64,000 nt of DNA from Thunnus maccoyii (lineage: Eukaryota > Chordata > Actinopteri > Scombriformes > Scombridae). The stretch is taken from the NCBI RefSeq assembly GCF_910596095.1, contig NC_056550.1:27605199-27669198 (forward strand), given 5' to 3'. Each line of letters starts with the position of its first letter. Position 1 is the stretch's first letter. A model generated the notes under the pieces. That model did not search any database, was not told the origin of the DNA, and saw nothing but the letters and a program-made list of their open reading frames with translations. The position numbers were made by a program, and so were the translations under genes. This document shows positions 32,560 through 45,560 of this stretch, one piece after another.

Positions 32560-35500
32560 TTTTTAAATGTTTCTGTAAAGGTTTTTACCATCCATGAGAC
32601 CCTTTAGAGCCTGCTACATGTTCAAGTCCTCCTCCGCTCAAAAACCTGTTTTTCTTCTTGTTCCTTCAGTTGGATGTTTCAGAAAAGGTGCAGGACACTC
32701 AAATATAGAAAATCAATCAATTACAGCTTTTTATTATGATGTTATTCATTGTTTATACAGCAGGAAGAGTTATAGTTGTTGAATAATGCATTAATAAACA
32801 CTTATATCCGCTTATAACTACAGTACCAGTCAAACCTTCCCATTCACTTCAATGAGAAAGTGTGTCCAAACTTTAGACTGGTGCTGTTCATTATAGTGTT
32901 TTATTAACTGTTTATATACCGATCATCGATGTTGTAAATTGGCAAAGTAAAATGTTAATAAAAAAACACAAGATCATTATAGACAAAACATCAAATCTTT
33001 AATAAAAGTCACATCTGTCTAACATGACATAATGGGAGAAACGTTTCATCGTACAAAGGGTGAGACAGCAGCGAGCGTACCATCGGTAGTCACAGGTGCA
33101 TTCTGGGGAAAACAGGATACATCCAACACGCCACCTTAACAGCTAACCAGCAAAACTCAACTGCTACACAACTGCGCCTAGTGCACAAAAACAAACAAAA
33201 AAAAACAACAAAACAAAAAATAAACAGATGAGCAGGATTAGAATCAAAAAAATTAAAAAGAACAAAACAAGACGCTGAGTCTGGAGTCCAGTATGTGATG
33301 ATCCGAGTTTCAACCTGACACACTTTTCCAAACTCATAGAGCCAAAGTCGTACTGTATGTTCCAGATGTTATTACATTTAAAAACACACATCTGTGATGA
33401 ACAACAGTCCTGCCTAACAAACACATCCTGAGCTGCGACTGCAATGAATAAAAGAAATGTAAAAATGTGAGACTTCTGATATGAAAACAACACAAAGGAA
33501 AGATTCGTCATGTTTACTGTGGATTTTGTCATTTTGGATGTTTTTTTTTTTTCCACACTTACCAAGAATAGTAAGATAATAAATGGCTTCTTTTTATGGG
33601 AGGAAAATGAAACCTGATAATAAAACTATGGACACTACAGACCTGTATCACAAAGTAAGATCAACTGTTGTCAACCAGATAACTCTGACTCACTCACATC
33701 TCCAGGACTAAACTGAAAACCCGACATCTCTACAGGATCCCAACACGAACAAAAGTATTTAAAGTTTGCACTAAGGTGAGATGTGATAACGCAGAGTTGA
33801 GACGATAAGTCTTACTTTCCTGATCCTTTTAGTCATTTTCTAAGCAAAAAAAAAAAAAAAAAAAAGTTCTGCTTTTTTTTCATTCCATCAACATCACGTT
33901 TAACAAACATCTAAAAAGAAATTTAATTTGTGAATTGATGCAGAATCGTAGGAGATAATATTTAATTTCTTCGCCCTCCGCTATCAGCTGGCGTCTGTGT
34001 GACGCCGTTTATCTGATGTCACAAACGTTAAGTTTAACACGCAGAGAAAGCGAAAGACTCAGTTGAACTTGCTTCGAGTTACAGGCTGCAGAGAGAATTG
34101 GAATGAAAGGGGACCACTGGTACCACTTTAAACTGGTTTATACTGCTGTTGATAGTGTCCAGTGAAACCATTACAAAAACCAGGTCAGAACAGATTCCCT
34201 CTCCACATCAAACCAGATTCTTAAAATAATAAACATGTTATAAAAAAGAAGAAGAAAACAAAACAAAAACAAAAATCACAGCACAAAGAAATTAAAAAAA
34301 AAAAAAAAAGAAAAAAGGATAAAACAGACCAAAGCATGGAAGACACAATAATAACCTTTCACAGCGGCTCTGTTGCTTGTGTGGATCCAGTCTTGGACTT
34401 GAAGCTCTTACGTCTTCACCTGAAAACTGTCAGAATGAAAAACAACAGTCAGGAGACAAACTTTTACCTGGAAAACTCTATAAAAATCCCCCAAAAACAA
34501 ACTACACATCAGCTGAGTAGCGCGGGGGGGGGGGGGTTCTGTTCTGTATTTCTCTGTTTTGTGTCTTCAGGCTAGGCTAACCCATTGTTGCTAACTTTGA
34601 AGCTAACCTCCTTTACTTTTCCAGCATTTGGGGAAACAACAGACGTGACTTTTTAGCATTTATTAACTGACACACTGTAGTCTGTACTGTTCATTTACTG
34701 CCAGACTGACAACTCACTACTAACCTTTTCCTCTGCTCCGCTCGCATCCACCATCACTCCTCTGCCCCTCGCTCTTTCCCGCTCGCTACGCAAACATATT
34801 ACGCAATGACGTATTCCTTAACGGAGCCACGCTACCAGTGGTTTCCCAGGCAACGTCAGAGGTTGACTCACGTACCGGAACAGCGCTGCACAGAGACTCC
34901 CAAACGCTGTATCCATTCATTCGGATATCAAACATTAAAAAATATATATTTTTTGGCCTGGCGGGGGTTCTCGTTGTGTCATTATGGAGAAACACAGATT
35001 CAGTAAACATTCAGTAAACGTTGAGAACAGTTAGACCCAGCAGGCTCCGTTAGGTTGGGCGAGTTCAAAGTTGTGAAAACAACAGGGGTGAATTCAAAAC
35101 ACCCCCGTTGTTTTCACAGGTAATTTGTTAGTCTGTCCCTCCCGCCGCAGGAAATAATGGATTAATCCTGGAAAGCTGTTGATGTAGCACTTTTCTCCTT
35201 ATGAAAATAACACGGAGATTATTCGACCAATGAGAATTTAGTCGGACGAGAGAATATCGACCAACTAATGGACCAGCAGACTGCAGCCCTACAGCTGAGA
35301 CTAGAGCGATGATGTCCGTCATGTTTCAGGCTACAGGTTTGTTGGAAAATGAATCAGCAGCTATTTGTTTTAATTATTCTTTAAGCAAAAATGCAAAGAT
35401 TTGCTGTTTTTGTGTTTTTTTTTTTTTTAAACATTATGATAAATTGAATATTTTTGGGGTTATTGACTATTAATCTGACAAAAAAAAGACATTTGAAGAC

Positions 35501-37500
35501 GTCTCATTGGAGGCATTTTTCACTAAATTATTTGATTAATCGAGACAATAATCTGCAGATCAATCAATCATGAATATAATCATTAGCTGCAGCCGTCTGA
35601 TAGTAAAAATGAATCTAATAAAAAGTTAATCAAATACTGGTGTTTTTTTTAAAAAAAAAAAACCCTGACGTGTATCAGTGGTGTATATTTAATAACACGC
35701 ATCACAATTTACTTCTCATATAAAATCCTGTATCAACTCAAATCCATCAGTTTCTCATTTCATCTTTTGACTTTAATCACAGGATCCTGCAAACTGAGTT
35801 ATTCTCTAAGGACACATCAGTGTTTTTAAACCTGATAGAAGAACAAGCCCAGATGTCAATCAACAATCAAAGATCAATCAAGATTTTGATCAAGAAAACA
35901 GACCCGACTGATGCTGCGTTCGTGTCGTATCAGATTTACTGTACTTAAGCAGATTCCAACCTGTAAACGACGTTCACGCCAACATCAGAGTAATAATTAC
36001 GCCGATTCTTCTGAAAGCTTTGATATATCTGACTTGAAGCTTAATAAAACCAAAGTTCCTAAAAACCAAACAAACGTCGGTCCGTCGGTGTGATGCGTTT
36101 CACCAGGACCGACTCACTGGCTTCTATATAAATCGGCTGCTGTCACACACTCTCTAGTTTGTCTTTAATTTATCTACAATAAAACCTATTTTCAGTTACA
36201 TGTGTGATCTCTCCGCCTTCGTCAAGCCTTGAGCCGGGATGTGAAGAATATAATTAATCTAAGATTTAATGAATGTGGAGATTTATTGTAAATTTATAAC
36301 GTCTTTTAACCGTCACACAACCGACCGTCTTGAACTGTCTGTCGACCTGAAAGCTCACAAGTTGTAAACAATCTCTCCCGTCTCGACTGATCCTTTCAAC
36401 ATGACGTAAACCCTGCAGCCGAAGGGTCGACCAATCAGGGGACTGCACGCAGTTAAAATAATAAATAGCGGCGGATGGTTGTGTGAACTGAGCGCTCGGC
36501 AAGAACACAACGAGCAAACTGACTGTGTTGCTTCATGAGTCTGGTGTGTGTTTCTCAGCACCAGTTTGAACTAAACCAGTGTGCAGATTCTCTGATAACG
36601 TGGTCGTGTTGCTTTAAAGACTGAAGATGCAAACAAACGTCTCATCCTGCTACATATATTTAACTGAAAATCTGTCGTACTTAAAATGTGATAAATGGAT
36701 TTAGTGATGAAATGGACAAACCTCAGTAACCCCACCCGCCCCAGACGTACCTCAACACCAAACCTCCAACACTTCCTGCCTTCATCCTGCAGCCTCACAC
36801 CTCCTACCTGCCTCATACTGCCTCAGCTCAGCTCAAACTCCACTTTAGCAAAAAAAACAGGATGCGGCAGCTTTGGGAAGGAGAGAATTCCACGTTTGGT
36901 TCACCGTCAGAACTGTTCTTCTTAAATAACACTTTGCTTTAGTATTCAGTGAGGATGAGGAGCTGCGGCTGAGTTATGACAAGAATCTCGTGTTGCAGGT
37001 CAAGTTCAGAGGGCAAGCAAGACCCCCCCCCCCCCCCACCCCAAACATGTGTTTCCTACAGGACAGCAACAGCTGCTGTTTAAATACGGCAACTCTTAAC
37101 TGTTTTTGCAGCTAAATAATGTCAGTGGTTCCCAACCTGTGGGTCGGGCCCCCAACAAGGGGACACTGGATGAATCTAAGGGGTCGTGAGATGATGGGAC
37201 GACCCTCAAACATTTGTTTTATTCATTGTTAATTACTGTATTTTATCTTCTTAAACCTGTAAAAGTTATTAAGATAAAATGAAATTAATTCATTTAACTG
37301 GTAGAAGCCACAACGTGTGACGAGGTTCCAGGTAGAATTTACTTTATTTTAAGAGGTTGGGAACCACTGATAAAGAGGTTATATTTATTAGCCACAGCAC
37401 ATCTTTAATTAATTAATCTCCAACCTTGATACTAACAACGTTAAATAAACTTTTACAGATAAAATCCATTCCTGTCTGCACAGTAACCTCTTCTTATCAA
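32560..37500 (-). other. Probable srsf2 3' UTR/intron region with simple repeats
   Basis: A splice donor lies just after the srsf2 stop codon (37503-37508 on the minus strand), so the transcript should continue into a 3' UTR exon in this stretch. A plausible acceptor followed by 'gtgaagacgtaagagcttc' lies near 34420. Minus-strand AATAAA occurs at about 32895 and 32730. The stretch also holds homopolymer runs (A at 33846-33864, G at about 34523-34536, C at about 37022-37037) and repeat fragments. No second protein gene is recognised. The UTR extent is inferred. Confidence 0.4.
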
Positions 37501-37528
37501 AGCTCACCTGTTGCTGATGTGCTCGGCA

Positions 37529-39046
37529 CTACGGGGACTCTCCTCCATTCTCTGCTGCTGACTTGGGCTGGCTTTTAGATCTGGACCTGGATCCTCTTTT
37601 GGAGGAAGGGGTGCGGCTTCTGGACCTAGACTTGGACCGGGACCTGGACCTGGATCTCGATCTGGATCGGGACGGGGACTTGGCCTTGGTCTTCTTGTCC
37701 CTCGGAGAGTGGGACTTGGATCGGGAGTAGGACCGGGACCTGGATCTGCTGTAGCGGGATCGGCTTCGGGAGCGAGAGCGGCTCCTGCTGCGGGATCTGC
37801 TGCGTCTCCTGTGTCTCGGGCTGGGGGAAGAGCTGGATACATTCAGTGTGTTGAGTTATTGTCTACCATGTGAAAACAGCTCAAACTGAGGAAAATATGA
37901 CATGTAATGTAATTTTCTGCCACTACTGGGTCTCTCAATCAAAACAATAACAAAAGATGGAGTTTGATAACATCGTGGTGTAGCGTGGGATCATGGGAGT
38001 TGTCGTCTTCATTGTTAAACAACCAGCTTTTCCTACTTAGGATTCCTTCAGTGTTCATCGTTCAGGAGGTTTTTACTGGGAGCCAAATTATCCGCAGAGG
38101 TCTCGTCCTCTCCAGAACAAACATACACTGTGATTAAAACTGGTAAAAACACTGAATAAAGCACTTTCATGTTAAAAATCAGTGTTTAGCGGACACAGGA
38201 AGACCGTAGGGGCTGTTAGCTGAGCTGCTGCTAGCATTTGCTCAGCTTGTTTCTCTGATAACTTAAGATCCAGATGTCCGACGACTAAAATCCTTCATCT
38301 GGTCAAAGATATAGTTAAAAAACAAACAAGCTCTAGAAAGTATATTGTAAAAGTGTGGCTTAAAACTGGATAAAAAGCCAATTTATGACAAACACAACGC
38401 TGACGCATGCGCAAAGGGGATATGACGCCATTGACAGGCGACCAAATAAAACGGGCCTTTAAGTTGATTAAAATTGTGGATTCCGATGTTTTAACATTGT
38501 TGGAAACATTTGAGATAATGTAAAAACACAACTCATTAAAATATATAACATAATGACAATCGTTTTTAGACATTTTAATGCGGGAAAGTTACATATTGGG
38601 CCTTTAACTGGGAATCGGAATCTAACTTCAGCGTCGTCTCTCCTCAGAAACCTGAGTTATTCTTACCTCCTGCTTCTGCGGCCGTGTCCCCCGTACCTCC
38701 GAGGCTGGCCTCCCCGCCGCCCTCCTCCTCCTCCGCCGCCGCCTCCGTAGTGGGAGTCGGGCGGCCTGCCGTACCGGGCCATCTGCACGCGCAACTCCCG
38801 CCCGTCCAGCAGCGCGCCATCCATCGCGTCCATCGCGTCCTCCGCGTCCCGCTTATCGTGGAACCGCACGAACGCGAAACCGCGGCTTTCCTTTGTGTAG
38901 CGGTCTCTGGGGATGTAGACGTCCCCTACCCGGCCGTACTTCTCGAACACCCGTCTGAGTGTTTCGGGAGATGTCCGGTAGGTCAGGTTGTCCACTTTGA
39001 GGGAAGTCATGCCGTCGACATCAGGCGGAGGCCTACCGTAACTCAT
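37529..39046 (-). CDS. srsf2: Serine/arginine-rich splicing factor 2 (SC35)
   Basis: Two coding exons, 38667-39046 and 37529-37820, join in phase 2 to 672 bases (223 residues plus stop; human SRSF2 has 221). Residues about 14-92 are one RRM with RNP2 (LKVDNLTY) and RNP1 (RGFAFVRF). A Gly-rich hinge follows (GGGGGGGGG), then a long RS domain of RS/SR dipeptides ending [16 protein letters not shown]. The ATG at 39044-39046 ([10 protein letters not shown]) is chosen because it matches the family. The protein binds exonic enhancers, recruits U1/U2 components and is nuclear. A donor lies 20 bases after the stop, consistent with the 3' UTR splicing by which SRSF2 is known to autoregulate. The intron between the coding exons is mostly a TTAA-type element (37870-38607). 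A diverged duplicate lies at 45.6 kb. Confidence 0.95.
37870..38607 (-). mobile_element. TTAA-type element in the srsf2 intron (relative of 16687-17698)
   Basis: Read on the minus strand it begins TTAAAGGCCCAATATGTAA and shares 'cattaaaatgtctaaaaac', 'atctcaaatgtttccaaca' and other phrases with the element at 16687-17698. The end near the RS exon ('cccatgatccca') is diverged. It accounts for nearly the whole 847-base intron. Confidence 0.7.
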
Positions 39047-39395
39047 GATGCTCAACTAGCGCAGCCTTCTTCAAAACACTTAATATCCTGGCTAAAACAC
39101 CGCCTACCTGCTCGTTAAACTGTACACACACATACGAGGGTGTAATTTATAATAAATCGTCTTGCCTGCGGTACTTTGAAGGTTGAACAGTCACAAAACA
39201 ACCGGATTCTTGCAGCTCGACTCACCACGTCTCCACACTGCACAAGTCAGTGGGCGTAGTCTTCTTCTACTCTGTAAATAGGCGCTGACTTCTTCTACTC
39301 TTTAAATAGGCGCTCTGTCATATTTACCCCATCAGCGCCATCCTGTGGAACTGCTTTAATTTTTATTTTTATCACTTCAAAAAGCAAACAAAATA
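38615..39395 (-). repeat. Segmental duplication, srsf2 copy
   Basis: The first srsf2 exon, the first bases of its intron and about 350 bases of upstream DNA ('acacacatacgagggtgtaa', 'aatcgtcttgcctgcggta', 'ctactctttaaataggcg') are matched at about 45560-46640 in the same orientation. The copies therefore derive from a local DNA duplication and not from retroposition. Confidence 0.85.
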
Positions 39396-40129
39396 AAATG
39401 AAACGTATAAAACTAACTTTTTGAGAGGTGTTTGTCGACGTTGATCTTTATCTGATTATTTGTTGATTTATTTTATTTTAATTTTTGACATTCTGACTTT
39501 TTCCCAACTTTATCGGCCAAATATTGAAATACACAACATAAAACTAAGAACTCAAATTGATGTCTTTGATGAAAATTGGTCAAAATGACTGCGCCACGTC
39601 TCAACTATAAGGCCTGATTTTGTACACAAGTAATATACTTACTTTAAAGGCATATCTTCCTATTTAAAACATTTTTCTTCTTGTTTTTTCTTTTCCTCCA
39701 AGTAAAGAATTATTATGGTTTGATATGAATCTGTATATGCACGTGCATGTATGTATACATGGGTGTGTATGTATATATGTGTATCTTGCATTCCAGTCCA
39801 GTTACCATTAAGGTATCAACTGAAATAATACCATGTAGTATTGAAACTTCTCCAATCAAACGATTCCTGCATTCGATCCTTTTTATACCCAGATCTAGAA
39901 AAAAACGACTATTTGTAACAAGACAAACTGGTTCTGATACTTCTCAGTCTTTTAAAAGAAGGGAGGAAGTTAAAAAGATGGTTAGCAGAGCGAGAGGAGT
40001 CTTGAAGAACATTGTGTCCCTTTTCCTTTAGTCTTATAGTAGCCTGTAGATCTCAGTGAGGGATGGAAATTCCTGGCATTTGATTTTTGATGCTGTGTGT
40101 ATTATTTTGTCAAGACATTTCCTGTCTTG

Positions 40130-40850
40130 CGCTGAGGTGTTTCCATACTAGACAGTTATTCCAAAGGTAAGGATGCTCTCCATCCCAGCAGGATAAAACT
40201 GCATCATATGTCAAAATAATTAACTTTTACAATCTCTGGAATGAGCTTTCATTAGAACAAGCTGTATATCTAGAAGGAAAAGTTGATGGAGATTTTAATG
40301 CTCATAGTATATTATGGGATAGTTATAATGATGGAAATGGTACAGAATCAGTCACAGATCTTACTTTAGTATCAGAAACAGTGGCAGGTAAAGTGTGATC
40401 CTGCTGATTGGGAAAAAATAAGCAGATTAAATGCAAAAAATTGGATGTTAATCAGGGTGTTGATGTGTGAAGCTAGGAGGTAAAAATAAAGATAAAATAG
40501 TACCATGGTGGATGAAGTAATGTGAAAATGCAATAAAATTTTGAAATAAAGCTTTGTTGAAATAATCATAATTTCCATATAAAAGGTTGCAAACTAATGC
40601 AAGGAAAACAATTAAAAATGCAAAGAAGGTTTTTTTTGGAGAAACAGAAATTGCTTAAATATGGGGAATAATAAAAAAGAAAGAAATTAATTTACAATGA
40701 AACTACAGCTGTGACAGATGAGGACAAAACAGAGATGTTGGCATAAACTTTTGTGAAAGTTCAGCTCTGATAGTATTAGTGAAGAGGAGCAAAGAGGAAG
40801 AGGAGCTGCGAGTGTCCAACCAGCAGCAGGTTTGTGTGGACGAGGATGAA
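40130..40850 (+). mobile_element. Decayed LINE with endonuclease motif
   Basis: A frame reads 'VDGDFNAHSILWDSYNDGNG', matching the GDFNAHxxLWG motif of the AP-like endonuclease of non-LTR retrotransposons. A later frame gives 'VPWWMK' and 'RTKQRCW'-like scraps from the region before the reverse transcriptase. Many stops and frame shifts are present. Confidence 0.7.
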
Positions 40851-41409
40851 AACAAACAAATTTGCAGCTGTGAGAGTGTTTGAGAAGAACATCATCCACA
40901 ACATGAGGTTAACGCTTAACATTATGTGGTTTAAAGTCATTGTATTATGTTAAGATATTTATCAAACGGTGCTAACATATACTCAGGATGTGTTGCAGTA
41001 CTACTTTACAAACATCATCTCCATACTGAAACGTTAGTTTACCAGTCATTCATCTTTTCTGATGCATTCTGGGACACTGTGGGTTTTTTAAAAGCTTAGT
41101 TTAAAGGTGTGCTATAAATGGATAGTGCTAATAAAAGGCTGTTGAATTGATGGTATTCTCACTTGAAACAATCTCAATTACTGTTACTCATTTTATGCTG
41201 TTGTTTCAACTGGAATCAAAAGACCGGCCACCCAGTAACAGGCACTGGTATCCTGGTCATCACTTGTACTGGGATGAGGTGGATTCTGAGTCCAGAAACG
41301 CCTCAAGTACGACTTCTGTCTTCTGTACTTTGATTTGCCCTCCATGTTACCAGAAACATCACAATTACATTAAAATCTGTGATATTTCAGTTAGATTAAA
41401 GGGATGGAG

Positions 41410-41446
<37 letters not shown>

Positions 41447-41540
41447 TATATATATACACATATACACACATATATCCATATATCCATATATGTACGTATA
41501 TGTATATATATATATACATACATATATACATATATGTACG

Positions 41541-41571
<31 letters not shown>

Positions 41572-41588
41572 ATATATATATGTGTGTG

Positions 41589-41621
<33 letters not shown>

Positions 41622-41641
41622 ATATATATATATATACACAC
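41410..41641. repeat. Compound (TA)n/(CA)n microsatellite
   Basis: About 230 bases of alternating TATA, ACACA and ATGTG words with partial mirror symmetry. All the long Tyr/Ile-rich ORFs here on both strands are artefacts of this tract. Confidence 0.95.
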
Positions 41642-41642
41642 G

Positions 41643-41728
41643 CCATGGATGTATAAAGAGAACTGGATACAGCGTCGGAGGCGGGGCCCCGTTCATTCTT
41701 ATGAAAGTTGCTCAGTAGCGCATGAAGC

Positions 41729-41768
<40 letters not shown>

Positions 41769-42169
41769 ACTTCCCGGTATGAAAGTACCCGGATCTTGTG
41801 CGGCCCACAGAGCATGCGCACTAGTGACTTTCACTGGCGAGTCGGCTACTTCCGGTTTAGCCCTCCGGCTAACTTGAACGGGGATAAAACAATTCAATCA
41901 TGTGGCTCTTCTAGGCTTTTGAAATGTGATCAGACCAAACGGATTTAATTCTGATAGTGAGAGGAGTCATTTCGCGGGGGTTGTGATGCCCCGAAAAATG
42001 TATCCACTGATTTACAGACGTCTCTCTCACAATGTAAGTCTATGGGAAAAAGTCTTTTTGGGCTAGTGTGCATCACGTGACGTTGTAATTACACGGTTTT
42101 ACCGCTATGTCAAATTGGCTTCAAAGCCCGGCGCTCTTCCTGTATCCAGTTCTCTGTATACATCCATGA
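41643..42169. mobile_element. Inverted-repeat element with ATGGATGTATA termini (about 525 bp)
   Basis: The left end 'catggatgtataaagagaac' with 'tggatacag' is mirrored at the right by 'ctgtatccagttctctgta' and 'tacatccatg'. The interior has a long A-run (41731-41765) and no coding sequence. A short third piece of the terminus ('atacatccatgg') lies at about 42199-42210. A diverged relative lies at 11140-11830. Confidence 0.75.
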
Positions 42170-42219
42170 TTTTTAGTCCGGTATCCAGCTCTTATAATAC
42201 ATCCATGGAAAAGTCTCGT

Positions 42220-43170
42220 CTGTTTCCCCGACTGCTGGAAAAGTGAAGGGGAGTAGCCCTAAAGTTAGCAACAATGTGTTAGCCAAACCTGACGATGCTA
42301 AACAGAGAACTAGAGAACAGAGAAATGTGGCTGCTGAGTCTCTCCTGAGGACGCCGCCCCAAAGCACGACACAGGAGAAACACTGCATTGTGTTACAACT
42401 GTCAGTTAATATCTGTACTTGTATTTATGTACTAATGTCCTTTGTATTAATTGTGACAATTATAATAAGTGAAGTTATGACACAACATGTTTGACAAATG
42501 TTGATTTAAAGAAGAGTAACACATTCATTTATCTGGTATTACTTTTTTTTAATAAGTTTTCTGCAAAATTAACAGTCATAAATAAGTCAGAAGAACAGGA
42601 AGAAGAGAAGATAAAGCAACAATGTTCAACTGGTTACTGGATGTGGTGCAAAATGCTTAAAAATATCAGTTTCTCCACGTGTCCCATCACTGGAGATTAG
42701 TCTGTTATTGTTCACGTCCTCCTGTGTGAACAAGACTCTCACTGGCAAAAATGTCCCGAACTGTGAAGCCCTTGTCTGCCTTAATAATATCACCTGGTTG
42801 TAGAGGCAGTTAGAGTTGTCTGAGGCGTTCCCAGTATACAGGTCACTGGTGTGTTCCGTCCTTTGTACTGGCTGTACAAATAACCATGTGTCAAGCCTCT
42901 CAAAGCTAAAGACGACAACCTCAGTGCAGTTGAGCAGCGTCCTGCACTACAGCTGTGGATGTCTGAGTGAAGCAGACAATGATGGTGGTTAAGATGTTGG
43001 TTACTGTGGTTGTGCTACGATTAAACCTCGTTGAAATGTCGTCTGCAATTAAGTTACAGCTTCGTTAAGGTGAGGAGCAACTGATCGACTAGTCAGGATG
43101 ATACTGTAGCTCAAATTTGAAGTGTTTCCAACGGTGGCAGCGTCAGGTAATCCGGTGAAATATTGAAGGA
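42220..43170. other. Non-coding stretch, no gene recognised
   Basis: It lies beyond the stop of the zipper exon at 43178 and would be its 3' UTR if that exon is real. The only minus-strand polyadenylation-like site I noticed is an ATTAAA variant near 42549. No other feature is supported. Confidence 0.4.
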
Positions 43171-43177
43171 AATCTGA

Positions 43178-43544
43178 CTAAAGGAAAAAAGTTTGCTTCT
43201 GTTTCTCCAGCTGTCTTTTCAGTTTCTCATTCTCTTCTCTCAGAATGTCATTCTCTGCCGCGAGCACTGCCAGACTCTCGAGCAGCACGAGACTTTTTGA
43301 AGCTCGAGGTGTCTGTGCAGGCATGATGTCAGGGTTGTATAGATGATCCGTGACTTCATCCTCGGCGCCGGTCAGGTCCATTAGTTTCCTTCGTTTCGGG
43401 GTGGGGCTGAGGCGGTCGGGGAACTCGAAAGTCCTCCCGTCGTTCCACGCTAACCGCGATGGCCCGGCGGATTCGTCATCGGGGAAATGCCCCTCTGTCA
43501 CACTGCCCGCCCTGGAGGTACAGTTTGAGGTGAAGCTTTCACAC
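43178..43544 (-). CDS. Candidate terminal exon with nuclear-signal-like patch and leucine-zipper helix
   Basis: A strong acceptor (long T-run, then TTAAACAG) opens an exon at 43544 that stays open for 121 codons to TAG at 43178-43180. The peptide has an acidic/Ser-rich start (EGHFPDDESAGPSRL), a basic patch PKRRKL resembling a nuclear localisation signal, and a C-terminal helix with leucines at heptad spacing (LAAENDILREENEKLKRQL). The acceptor phase fits the donor of the tandem-RRM exon at 45607, 2.06 kb upstream in the transcript; joined they would give 328 residues. It could instead belong to a separate gene whose first exon I did not find. I do not recognise the family. Confidence 0.5.
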
Positions 43545-43599
43545 CTGTTTAAAAAAAAAAAAACAACAAAACAAAACATCACTGAAGTTCTTTATTAGT

Positions 43600-45560
43600 C
43601 ATGTGCACATCTGGCAATGAAAATTAAATCTCAGGCTCCCCCCAACAGCGCTCAAACAGTACATATAGAAAGTTAAAATATAGTAAAATAATATAATACA
43701 GTTGTAGCAGGTGATCAGTGATGATAAACTGTAATGTAGACAGGTTGTGCACTAATGTATATGCATAATGACAACAGGATGTAAACAATAGTATCAGCTG
43801 TTCTCTTGCTTGTTTAAATTAAAACCTGTAGCCACTCCGGCCCTGTGCAGATACCCTGATACAGGCAACAGGTTTAGAGGGTTTTTCATGTTTCCAGATC
43901 TTTGTGTTCTGGTTTGTCAGGCTTGTCGGTCAGTAAAGGGCTGATGAAGATAGCTAGCGAGCTTTAGCTGGGCAGTGTCTCCGTTTTGTTCGTATTGACC
44001 ATGTAGAGCAACTCTTTCACTCAGAAACAGTTATTTTTTTGCGGTTAGGTTAATGTAGTGATACACACACAGTCTGCTGGAGTTATTTACTTTCATATGG
44101 ACATGCTGTGAATTTCTAGCCGCAAGATCAGTGAAATCGGCCCCTTTTTTCAGTTTTCACAAATAGAATGAAAAGGTTTCACAAGTTCAAAACTGTTTTA
44201 ATGAGTCTCTGGAGGCTCCTCAGGTCTACGTATGGTGGTATTTGATCTGGACCTGCTCTAATGTGGTCTGGATGGAAAAAAAAAAAGGCAGTGAAATCAC
44301 CCCTTTTTCTGATTTAAATCCACAGTTAACAGGTGTTGATTGTTAATTTCATCTCTTGCCAAATATACAGTATGTCAAAAAAACATCAATATCAGAGTAT
44401 TTTTACATCAAAATCTCCGTCTTTAGTCTTCCTGTGAAATGTTTCAAATGTTCATCCAACCTACTATGAATCCTCCGTTCAGCAGGAAGAAATGACATAA
44501 AATGGTTCATTCTTATGGATTAAGAATCACTGTCCTCTCAATACACTACAAACAAAACATGGCTGACTTTACTTTTATTCTCAGTTCAATATTTTAGCTT
44601 CGGCATTAAAATGCATTTTGATAACATTCCAGCGAGGAAGATGCATTTTCTTTTCATAGTCTTCACTCAGTGATGTCATTTACTTTTAGTTATTGAGAAG
44701 ATTTTTTCAGGCTTTCCATCGCCGCTATGGTGGTTGCTATGGTGTTGCTATGGACGCTGCTATCACTGAAACCACGAAGCTACACAGAACTGAGATTCAT
44801 TATGATGCTGATCCAGAAATCCAGGATTTGAAGCTCTGTGATTGGCCGACCAGAGGACCCCCATCCTGGTATTTTCCTCACTGTCACCGTGTTGAAGTTT
44901 TCTGTTAGTGAATCTTTAACATTTCTCAACACAACAAACACAAAAGCGTTCTTGATAACTCAACATATATTCAGTAGTGTATCTTTTTATGACCCTATTT
45001 ACAAGTAGTAGTTTTTAAAAAAAATATTTGTTTTCCTTGAATTGTGAGTTGTAAATAGTGAATTGAGAGAACACTGAGGAGATTAAGGGGATGTAAACAC
45101 AGTTGCTGACTTTACTCACATGATAGCTGAGGTCAAGAGCTCTCTGTAACAGATGGTCCTGAGATTATAGATTAACTGACGTCATGATATTATTGATTGA
45201 TTCAAGTCTACATAAGCACACGTCATATTTTGTCATACAGGAAAAAAACATGATTGGATTTTGATATAAGAATTTATTTTATATTATATTTGGCATATAT
45301 TGTTTAACAGGTGCACATATGACTGGTGATGTCACCTAAAAGGGTTAAAAAGGACATTCATCACAGTACAGAAGCTAAAGACGCTCTAATTTCCTTGTCA
45401 TGGGGCCTTTACTGAGCAAAATAAGGGTTTCACAGATCTGGAAGTGGGTTAAACAGTGTTGAGGCTTTTGCTATGATGTCTAACACCTTTTCACAGGTGT
45501 GCGTGGTGCAAAAACGCAGATTCAGCCGCTAAATATCATTAATTATGTTTCCCTTCAGCT
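43600..45560. other. Intron or intergenic stretch, no gene recognised
   Basis: It would be the intron between the tandem-RRM exon and the zipper exon. No RS-repeat coding sequence is visible on either strand, so the duplicated srsf2 copy seems to have lost its original second exon. The 71-residue plus-strand frame at 44693-44908 is unremarkable. Confidence 0.5.

Noticed and set aside
37504-37842. 112-codon Pro/Asp-rich minus-strand ORF
   Set aside because: Wrong frame of the srsf2 RS exon; the correct frame gives RS dipeptides and joins in phase to exon 1.
38684-39118. 144-codon plus-strand ORF over srsf2 exon 1
   Set aside because: Antisense shadow of the srsf2 RRM.
41147-41948. Several 80-170-codon Tyr/Ile-rich ORFs on both strands
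   Set aside because: Produced by the TA/CA microsatellite and the adjacent poly-A run.
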